This document shows positions 1-5,250 of a DNA stretch of 5,250 bases, piece by piece. The notes below the pieces were generated by a model. The model made no database searches, had not been told where the DNA came from, and saw only the letters and a program-made list of their open reading frames with translations. Every line of letters begins with the position of its first letter. The first letter of the stretch is position 1. Position numbers and translations under genes: made by a program. Source of the stretch: Thermoflexus hugenholtzii JAD2 (GTDB lineage Bacteria; Chloroflexota; Dehalococcoidia; UBA2979); NCBI GenBank assembly GCA_945889565.1, contig CAMDBZ010000129.1, forward strand, positions 1 to 5,250, written 5' to 3'.

Positions 1-28
1 GGAAAGGCCCCCCCGCCCACCCTCAGAA

Positions 29-49
29 TGCGGGGGCTGCGCCCCCGCA
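29..49. repeat. Perfect GC-rich inverted repeat (hairpin) upstream of the plus-strand gene
   Basis: Bases 29-37 (TGCGGGGGC) are exactly complementary to bases 41-49 (GCCCCCGCA), giving a 9-bp stem with a 3-base loop (TGC). A second, weaker and overlapping hairpin can form from ACCCC at 49-53 and GGGGT at 58-62. There is no T-run on either side, so a classical intrinsic terminator is not shown. It could still end a gene lying left of the window, or be one copy of a dispersed GC-rich palindrome. It lies 43 bases before the ATG at 93. The inverted repeat itself is certain; its role is unknown. Confidence 0.6.
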
Positions 50-80
50 CCCCGGCGGGGGTCAGTGCGGCTTCTCTCTC

Positions 81-86
81 GGGGGA
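81..86 (+). promoter_or_regulatory. Probable ribosome binding site for the gene at 93
   Basis: GGGGGA lies 6 bases before the ATG at 93, the right distance for a Shine-Dalgarno site, although it is not the perfect GGAGG. It supports the start: the same frame is open back to base 3 but has no ATG, GTG or TTG anywhere in 1-92. Confidence 0.5.
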
Positions 87-92
87 TCTGTC

Positions 93-989
93 ATGAACGA
101 GCCGCTGTTCTCGGATGACTTCCCGGCGGTGACGTCGAATGAAGGACTCGCGGCGGCGTTCGCACGGTACCCGAACTACGACCGTTACTACGTCTCAAGC
201 GGGAGTGTTCCCGATCGCCGGAAACGCTTCGAGGCACTGTGGCAAGCGTACTGGCCTTACGCAGACTCGCATTTCCTCGGGCAGTACAAGCACGCATTTC
301 ACGCCCGGACGTGGGAGATGTACCTAGGCGCGATGTTGCTCATGCACGGGTACCAGCTCGAACCCGCGGCACGCCGCCCCTCGCGTGGCGGCGGTCCGGA
401 CATCTGCGTGATCGCGCCCACGGGCGCCTGGATCGAAGCCGTGGCGCCAGGGCCGGGTGTCACCGGAGATGCGGTTCCCCCCGACCCGGTGGGCCAAGTC
501 TTCTCCCCCCCTGAGGATCAGCTGCTCCTGCGCCTCACGCAGGCGATGGACTCGAAGCGGCAGCAGCACCAACACCATCGCGACAGCGGGGTCATCGGAG
601 CGGGCGACGCGTATGTCGTCGCCGTTAACGGCGGCATTCGCGGCCCACAATCCGCACAGCTGCCGTTGATGCTCAAGTGCCTTTTCGGAATTGGCCACCT
701 GGCGATCCCGCTCTCCGGCGGCGAGCCCTATTGGACGAGCAGACGGGCGATCAACAAACAATCAGGCGACCCTGTACCGATCGCGCTCTTCGAAGACACA
801 GCCTACGGTGGAATCAGCGCCGCCATCTACTCTGAGGCGAACGTCCTGAATCACTCGAAGGAGCTCGGCGCTGACTGCATGATGATTCACAACCCGGAGG
901 CACTGAATCCGATAGCTGATGGCGCGTTCGCCTTCATGGAGCAATGGCGCAGGGTTGGCGACCAGCTGCGCAGATCCCCTCCACGCTGA
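93..989 (+). CDS. Hypothetical protein, possible PD-(D/E)XK nuclease-like fold
   Basis: This is a 298-residue protein that I cannot place in a named family. It appears soluble, with no signal peptide or membrane segment. The N-terminal ~70 residues are rich in aromatic and charged residues. They are followed by a helix with E75 (WEMYLG), a Gly-rich turn leading to GPD at 101-103, and a strand WIEAVAP at 113-119. The order Glu helix, PD, then Glu on the next strand is that of PD-(D/E)XK enzymes, but the E115-A-V117 site has Val where Lys is expected. A nearby helix (residues ~141-162, ending DSKRQQHQHH) carries K155 and could supply a displaced lysine. Next comes a hydrophobic strand, DAYVVAVNGG (172-181). 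The start is set by the GGGGGA site. The gene uses codons rare in its neighbours (CTA, ATA, GGA, AAT) and sampled lines are about 57-58% GC. This suggests a different history from the minus-strand genes. The coding call is firm; the nuclease-like reading is inference from motif spacing only. Confidence 0.85.
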   Translation: MNEPLFSDDFPAVTSNEGLAAAFARYPNYDRYYVSSGSVPDRRKRFEALWQAYWPYADSHFLGQYKHAFHARTWEMYLGAMLLMHGYQLEPAARRPSRGGGPDICVIAPTGAWIEAVAPGPGVTGDAVPPDPVGQVFSPPEDQLLLRLTQAMDSKRQQHQHHRDSGVIGAGDAYVVAVNGGIRGPQSAQLPLMLKCLFGIGHLAIPLSGGEPYWTSRRAINKQSGDPVPIALFEDTAYGGISAAIYSEANVLNHSKELGADCMMIHNPEALNPIADGAFAFMEQWRRVGDQLRRSPPR

Positions 990-3539
990 CTACGTCCCCG
1001 CGAACTCGCGGCAGGCAATGGCGCGGGCGAGATCGTCGTTGGACTCGCGGAGGGAGCGTTCGAGGGTGGGGAGGCGGCCTTCGACCTGGGTGAGCAGCTT
1101 GTACGAGCTCGCGAGGGTGTCGCGGTCCATGCGGTAGTCGGGGAAGAGGGCGCCGAAGTAGGCGCGCGCGAACTCGTGCGGGCGCTGCTCGAACACGTCG
1201 GTCACTTCGCTGAAGAAGCGCTCGACGTACGGGGTGAGCAGCTCGCGCTGCACGTTCCAGATGAAGCCGCCCATCGCGGCGCCGGTGAGGTGCAGCGAGC
1301 CGTAGCCCTCGCCGGCGAAGCGCGTCCACGCCTCGGCCTTCATGGCGGGGTCGGGGACGGCGACGTCGCAGCGCAGCGCGGCGCGCTGGCCGCGGTCGGA
1401 GCGGTCGCGCTCGCGCTCGGCGGCGACGCGTGCGGCGGCGCCGTCGAGGCCGAAGGCGACGTGGCGCGCGGCGATCTCCCAGCGCATGTCCTGGTCGACG
1501 GTGAAGCCGGGCACGGTCAGCTCGCCGTCGGCGAGGCGCGCGCAGTGGCGGATGTCGTCGGCGGTGATGGCGGTGCCGATGAGCGTGCGGCCCCAGACGA
1601 TCTGCAGGTCGCCCTGCGGCGCTTCCTGCAGGCCCTGCCAGCACAGCTCGAAGAGCTTGTGGCCTTCCGCGTCGCGGCGGTCCTGCGGCACGAAGCGCGA
1701 GAGCGCGCCGGCGGCGTTCGCGAGGATCGTCTCGACGAGCTTGTGGTCGTCCTCGTGGCGGACGTGCAGCGCGGCGAGCGCGAGGTACTCGGTGGAGCGC
1801 AGCTGCTGGTCGCGCACCATGTTCCACAGCGCCTGCCAGGTGAGGGTGCGCAGCAGCGGGTCGCGCACGCGGTCGAGGTGGTCGCGCACGTAGGCGAGCG
1901 AGCGCAGGTCCAGCGACACTTTCACGAAGCCGTGGTCGTTGTGGTTCGGCATGACGAACGCGGGCACAGGCAGGCCGATCGCGGCGGGGAGGTCCGTCGA
2001 CGGACCGTCGAGGTCGATCGGCAGCGTGTCGATGTGCACGACCTCGCTGTCGTCGTGCACGAGCGCGACCTCGAGGTGGTGCGGGCGCAGCGTCGGGTAG
2101 TCGGTGGGCGCGGTCTGCGTCAGCCAGAAGCGCGTGATGCGGCCGCCTTGCTCGTCCCAGCGCGCGGCGACAGTGTTCAGCGATGGCGTCTCCAGCCACA
2201 GGCGCGCCCACTCGTGCAGGTCGCGGCCGACGCCCGCGCCGAGCGCGTCGAGCCACTGCGCGAGCGTCGTGTTGCCGAAGGCGTGGCGCTCGAAGTAGAT
2301 GCGCATGCCCGCGCGGAAGCCCTCGAGGCCCATCGCGGCGACGAGCTGCTGGATGGCGGACGCGCCCTTGCCGTAGGTGATGCCATCGAAGTTCAGGAAC
2401 GTGTGCTCGGTGTCGGGGACCTGGCCGGCGATCGGGTGCGTGGTGACGAGCTGGTCCTGGCGATACGCCCAGTTCTTCATCCCGCTGTTGAAGTCCTGCC
2501 ACGCGCTCGTGAAGCGCGTCGCCGAGGTGAGCGCGAGGTACGCCATGTACGTCGCGAAGCTCTCGTTCAGCCAGAGGTCGTTCCACCAGCGCATCGTGAC
2601 GAGGTTGCCGAACCACATGTGCGCCATCTCGTGCAGCACGACTTCGGCGCGGCCGAGGCGCTGGCTGTCCGTCGGCGGGTCGCGGAAGATCAGCCGCTCG
2701 GAGTGGGTGACCGCGCCGACGTTCTCCATCGCGCCCGCGTTGAACTCCGGCACGAAGATCTGGTCGTACTTGCCGAACGGGTACGGCACCGCGAAGAAGT
2801 CCGCGTAGAAGTCGAGGCCCTGGCGGGTGACCTCGAACAACTCGTCGTGGTCGAGGTGGGGGACGAGGGAGCGGCGGCAGAACAGGCCGAGGTCGACGCC
2901 CGCGTGCTGGCTGCGCACGGCGTGGAACGGGCCCGCGATCAGCGCGAACAGGTACGTGCTAAAGGGCTGCGTGGTCGCGAACTGCCAGCGCTCACGGCCG
3001 TCGGGCGCGGGGGCGCGGGCGGCGACGCGGCTGTTGGAGATGAGCTCCCAGCCGGCGGGGGCGGTGGCGGTGAGCGTGTAGGTGGCTTTCAGGTCGGGCT
3101 GGTCGAAGTTTGGGAACAGGCGGTGCGACTCGAACGGCTCGAAGTTCGTGTACAGGTACTCTTCGCCGTCCTCGGGGTCGACGAACTGATGAAAGCCGTC
3201 GCCGGTGTGGTCGTACTCGTGCTCGTAGGCGACGTGCACGACGTTCTGCGCGGCGAGCGAGGCGGACGGCAGCACGATGCGATAGCCGTCGCGCGCGGTG
3301 GCGAGGTCGAGCGGCGCGCCGTTCAACTCGAGGCGGTCGATGCGCGTGCCGCGGTGGTCGAGGAAGAGGTCGCCTGAGCCGGCGCACGCGAAGCGCAGCG
3401 TGACCTCGCCGCGGTACGTCTGCGCGCCGCGCTGGATGTCGAGCGTGAGGTCGTAGTGGACGGCGGAGATGCGGGCGGCGCGGGCTTCGGCCTCGATTTG
3501 GGTGAGGACGTCGCGCGGGGCGGCAGGGGCGCTGGTCAT
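990..3539 (-). CDS. pepN: Aminopeptidase N, M1 family zinc metallopeptidase
   Basis: This enzyme removes N-terminal amino acids from peptides, most likely in the cytoplasm since no signal peptide is visible. The 849 residues match the length of the Streptomyces lividans-type PepN (about 850). The N-terminal beta domain covers roughly residues 20-210 and includes FEP at 133-135 and FDQPDLKATY at 145-154. The thermolysin-like domain has the exopeptidase signature GAMEN at 269-273 and the zinc site HEMAH at 303-307. H303, H307 and E326 (in NESF) are the zinc ligands, giving the HEXXH-X18-E pattern, with E304 as general base. Y389 in GITYGKGA is the probable transition-state tyrosine. After about residue 450 comes the long helical C-terminal region typical of the ERAP1-like C domain (YPTLRPHHLEVAL at 481-493). 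The ATG at 3537-3539 is preceded by GGGAG with 6-base spacing. The gene is intact, ending in TAG directly against the stop of the convergent gene. It is 78 bp downstream of surf1 and may share its transcript or use its own promoter. Confidence 0.97.
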   Translation of the reverse strand: MTSAPAAPRDVLTQIEAEARAARISAVHYDLTLDIQRGAQTYRGEVTLRFACAGSGDLFLDHRGTRIDRLELNGAPLDLATARDGYRIVLPSASLAAQNVVHVAYEHEYDHTGDGFHQFVDPEDGEEYLYTNFEPFESHRLFPNFDQPDLKATYTLTATAPAGWELISNSRVAARAPAPDGRERWQFATTQPFSTYLFALIAGPFHAVRSQHAGVDLGLFCRRSLVPHLDHDELFEVTRQGLDFYADFFAVPYPFGKYDQIFVPEFNAGAMENVGAVTHSERLIFRDPPTDSQRLGRAEVVLHEMAHMWFGNLVTMRWWNDLWLNESFATYMAYLALTSATRFTSAWQDFNSGMKNWAYRQDQLVTTHPIAGQVPDTEHTFLNFDGITYGKGASAIQQLVAAMGLEGFRAGMRIYFERHAFGNTTLAQWLDALGAGVGRDLHEWARLWLETPSLNTVAARWDEQGGRITRFWLTQTAPTDYPTLRPHHLEVALVHDDSEVVHIDTLPIDLDGPSTDLPAAIGLPVPAFVMPNHNDHGFVKVSLDLRSLAYVRDHLDRVRDPLLRTLTWQALWNMVRDQQLRSTEYLALAALHVRHEDDHKLVETILANAAGALSRFVPQDRRDAEGHKLFELCWQGLQEAPQGDLQIVWGRTLIGTAITADDIRHCARLADGELTVPGFTVDQDMRWEIAARHVAFGLDGAAARVAAERERDRSDRGQRAALRCDVAVPDPAMKAEAWTRFAGEGYGSLHLTGAAMGGFIWNVQRELLTPYVERFFSEVTDVFEQRPHEFARAYFGALFPDYRMDRDTLASSYKLLTQVEGRLPTLERSLRESNDDLARAIACREFAGT

Positions 3540-3545
3540 GGCGAG

Positions 3546-3550
3546 CTCCC
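3546..3550 (-). promoter_or_regulatory. Ribosome binding site of pepN
   Basis: Read on the minus strand this is GGGAG, separated from the ATG at 3537-3539 by 6 bases. It fixes the pepN start. Confidence 0.7.
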
Positions 3551-3581
3551 GGGTGTGTCGGCGAATGTTGGGGCGGGCACC

Positions 3582-3587
3582 AGTATA
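3582..3587 (-). promoter_or_regulatory. Possible -10 element of a pepN promoter
   Basis: On the minus strand the bases read TATACT, one mismatch from the TATAAT consensus, inside the 78-bp surf1-pepN gap. It is a conspicuous A/T island in an otherwise extremely G/C-rich stretch. Transcription from it would begin near 3575 and give a leader of about 36 bases. No TTGACA-like -35 is present at 17-base spacing (CGCGCC is there instead), and there is no TGn extension. The assignment therefore rests on the -10 alone. Confidence 0.3.
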
Positions 3588-3617
3588 CGAAGCGGGGCGC
3601 GGGGGGCGCGGCCCTGG

Positions 3618-4352
3618 TCAGCGGGCGCGCGATGGCGCGGGCGCCGGCGGCGGGGGGGCACGGCGCGGGCGCAGGCGCAGCCAGGTGGTGACGGCGAGCG
3701 CGGCGGCGAGGCTGAACCACGTCGCGGCGTACTCGAGGTGCGGCGCCTGCGGGCCGAGCACCTGGAAGTGCTGGTCGGGGAGCGCGCCCGGCACGTGATT
3801 GATCGACGGCACGCGCTCGCCCTGGATCACGTACCACGGGAGCAGATCGACGCCGAGGCGCGGCTGCATCGTCGGCGGGTCGACGCGGGACCAGGCGCCG
3901 GCGCTGGTCTCGCGGGCGCGCTCGTCGGGGACGTAGCGCGCGAGGCCGGTCACCGTCGCGGGCGCGTCGTGGTCGAGCGCGGCGAGCACCTCCGCCTTGC
4001 GTTCGAGCGGGTACCAGCCGCGGTTGACGAGCAGGGCGGGGCCGCCGCCGTCCGGGAGCAGCGCCTGCACGATCTCCTCGCCCTTGGTGTCGAAGCGGAT
4101 GCGGTTGGCGAGCAGCAGCACGGTGGGGTCCCAGCGGCCCTTGACCGTCACGCGATGGAAGTCGAGCTCCGCGGGGGCGCGGGCTGTGGCGTCTGGCCAG
4201 GCGAGCGCCGGGGCGGCGACCTGCGCCTCGCGCCGCACCTCGGTGCGTTGCGCCTCCCGCAGGCGGACGAGCTGCCACCCGCCGAGCGCGAGCAGCACGG
4301 CGAGCGCCAGCGCGACGAGCGGGAGCAGCACGAAGGCCGGGCGCACACGCAC
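3618..4352 (-). CDS. surf1: SURF1 family cytochrome c oxidase assembly protein
   Basis: SURF1 (Shy1) proteins are membrane proteins that help insert haem into, and assemble, subunit I of haem-copper terminal oxidases. This 244-residue protein has the family layout: an N-terminal membrane segment (about 6-25) running into GGWQLVRLREAQ at 24-35, then HRVTVKGRW at 66-74 and the hallmark VNRGWYP at 109-115. Near the end comes PHLEYAATWFS at 204-214, which leads into a second membrane segment (about 207-225) and a basic end. The region between the two membrane segments would lie outside the membrane. The tail RRAPPPPAPAPSRAR is low-complexity and Pro/Ala-rich. The start is a GTG: between it and the in-frame stop at 4413-4415 (which is corA's own stop) there is no ATG, GTG or TTG. 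The next possible starts are the GTGs at codons 3 and 8. No clear Shine-Dalgarno precedes it. No oxidase subunit or haem synthesis gene is visible next to it. Confidence 0.95.
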   Translation of the reverse strand: MRVRPAFVLLPLVALALAVLLALGGWQLVRLREAQRTEVRREAQVAAPALAWPDATARAPAELDFHRVTVKGRWDPTVLLLANRIRFDTKGEEIVQALLPDGGGPALLVNRGWYPLERKAEVLAALDHDAPATVTGLARYVPDERARETSAGAWSRVDPPTMQPRLGVDLLPWYVIQGERVPSINHVPGALPDQHFQVLGPQAPHLEYAATWFSLAAALAVTTWLRLRPRRAPPPPAPAPSRAR

Positions 4353-4412
4353 ACCGGCATTGTCGCACGACGCGCGGACGCGGCGGTCGGGCGGGGGGCC
4401 CGGGGTCGCGAG

Positions 4413-5250
4413 CTAGATCCAGCGGCGCCAGCGGAACACGGCGAGCATGACGCCGGATAGCACGAGCACGACGGCCCAGACCATCGCGTAGCCGTAGCGC
4501 CAGGCGAGCTCCGGCATGTGCTGGAAGTTCATACCGTACAGGCCGGTGACAAAGGTGAGCGGCATGAAGATCGTCGAGATGACGGTGAGCACCTTCATGA
4601 CCTGGTTCAGGCGGTTGCTGATGCTCGAGAGGTAGATGTCCATGAGGCTGGAGGTGATGTCGCGCAGGGTCTCGACGGTCTCAATGAGCTGGACGCTGTG
4701 GTCGTAGGCGTCGCGGAAGTAGACGCGTGTCTCCGGCGCGATGAGCGGGGTCTCGGCGCGTTCGAGGCGGGTGAGCACGTCGCGCAGCGGCCAGATCGAG
4801 GAGCGGAGGCGCGCGAGCTCGCGCTTGATGGCGTGCAGGTCGCGCAGGGCGGTGGGGCTCGGGTCGCGCACGATCGCGTCCTCGACACCGTCGATCTCGT
4901 CGTCGACGCGCTCGAGCACGGTAAAGTGGGCGTCGACGATCGCGTCGATCAGCGCGTACGCAAGCGCGTCGCTGCCCGACTCGCGCAGGCGGCCGCCGTT
5001 GCGAAGCTGCTCGCGGACGCGCTCGAACACGTCGCCGGCGACGTCCTGCTGCGCCGTGACGACGAACTGCGCGCCGAGCACCAGGCTCACCTGCTCTGAG
5101 GCGATGGTCATCTCCGCCGTGGGGTTCATGAGCATGCGCAGCACGATGAACAGATACTCGCCGTAGCTCTCGACCCTGGGGCGCTCGCGTGTCTGGTACA
5201 GGTCCTCGACGACGAGCGGGTGCAGGTTCAGGCGCGCGCCGAGTGCATGC
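4413..5250 (-). CDS. corA: CorA-family magnesium/cobalt transporter, 5' end outside the window
   Basis: CorA forms a pentameric inner-membrane channel for Mg2+ (also Co2+). The frame is open to the right edge, giving 278 visible residues. The visible part begins in the cytoplasmic N domain with LHPLVVEDLYQ and RPRVESYGEYLFIVLRM, both typical of CorA. A GTG at 5142-5144 should therefore not be taken as the true start. Charged helices follow, including the long stalk helix. TM1 (about residues 219-238) ends in the selectivity signature YGMNF, with GMN at 239-241, followed by the periplasmic loop HMPEL. TM2 (about 252-271) ends in the basic C-terminus RWRRWI. By family length, about 40-70 N-terminal residues are missing. 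The gene ends in TAG, 60 bp before surf1 on the same strand. There is no obvious terminator between them, so co-transcription is possible. The gene looks intact as far as seen. Confidence 0.96.
   Translation of the reverse strand, partial: HALGARLNLHPLVVEDLYQTRERPRVESYGEYLFIVLRMLMNPTAEMTIASEQVSLVLGAQFVVTAQQDVAGDVFERVREQLRNGGRLRESGSDALAYALIDAIVDAHFTVLERVDDEIDGVEDAIVRDPSPTALRDLHAIKRELARLRSSIWPLRDVLTRLERAETPLIAPETRVYFRDAYDHSVQLIETVETLRDITSSLMDIYLSSISNRLNQVMKVLTVISTIFMPLTFVTGLYGMNFQHMPELAWRYGYAMVWAVVLVLSGVMLAVFRWRRWI

Noticed and set aside
324..761. A 145-codon minus-strand frame opposite the unrecognised plus-strand gene
   Set aside because: The plus-strand reading has a ribosome site, balanced composition and plausible secondary structure. 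The reverse frame has none of these.
934..2616. A 560-codon minus-strand frame within pepN, running into the plus-strand gene
   Set aside because: Its product is dominated by Arg, Ala, Pro and His, an out-of-frame reading of pepN with no recognisable domain.
1176..3377. A 733-codon stop-free plus-strand frame antisense to pepN
   Set aside because: It lies wholly opposite an intact M1 peptidase with all catalytic motifs. Its translation is a low-complexity mix of Val, Ala, Arg, Glu and Gly typical of the mirror of G/C-biased codons.
2992..4368. A 458-codon minus-strand frame spanning surf1, the gap and the pepN start
   Set aside because: It is Arg/Pro/Ala-rich and out of frame with two well-recognised genes, so it is a shadow.
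4353..4412. GC-rich palindromic bits (GGGCCC/CCCGGG) between corA and surf1 as a terminator
   Set aside because: No extended stem with a following T-run can be drawn. In DNA this rich in G and C such short palindromes are expected by chance.
3456..4460. A 334-codon plus-strand frame opposite surf1 and the pepN start
   Set aside because: It has shadow composition and lies opposite SURF1, whose family motifs are clear. No ribosome site or domain supports it.
5142..5144. GTG as the start of a 243-residue corA product
   Set aside because: The frame continues upstream to the window edge with conserved CorA sequence (LHPLVVED and RPRVESYGEYLF), so this is an internal valine codon.

Overview
The window is a high-GC bacterial chromosomal segment. 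It suggests an actinobacterium or a GC-rich relative such as some Chloroflexota. The reasons are the strong G/C bias at third codon positions, the long stop-free shadow frames, and an aminopeptidase N of the Streptomyces lividans size and type. The presence of SURF1 suggests an aerobic organism with a haem-copper oxidase. The sequence alone does not settle the phylum.

Layout: bases 1-92 are a GC-rich leader with a perfect 9-bp hairpin and a purine-rich ribosome binding site. Bases 93-989 (+) encode a 298-residue protein of no recognised family. Its motif spacing resembles a PD-(D/E)XK nuclease-like fold, but the usual lysine is missing. Its base composition and codon choice are milder than those of its neighbours. 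Three genes follow on the minus strand, read from the right edge leftwards: a CorA-type Mg2+/Co2+ transporter cut by the window end, a SURF1 cytochrome oxidase assembly protein, and a complete M1 aminopeptidase N (pepN). Spacings are 60 bp (corA to surf1) and 78 bp (surf1 to pepN). They may be co-transcribed, although the gap before pepN holds a possible -10 element. The plus-strand gene and pepN converge with no intergenic base between their stop codons.

The three minus-strand genes are housekeeping functions (metal uptake, respiratory oxidase biogenesis, peptide turnover) with no obvious shared pathway. No RNA gene, insertion sequence, CRISPR array or complete novel multi-gene system is visible. 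The most interesting item is the unrecognised plus-strand gene, which looks like an accessory or transferred gene next to a conserved core block.
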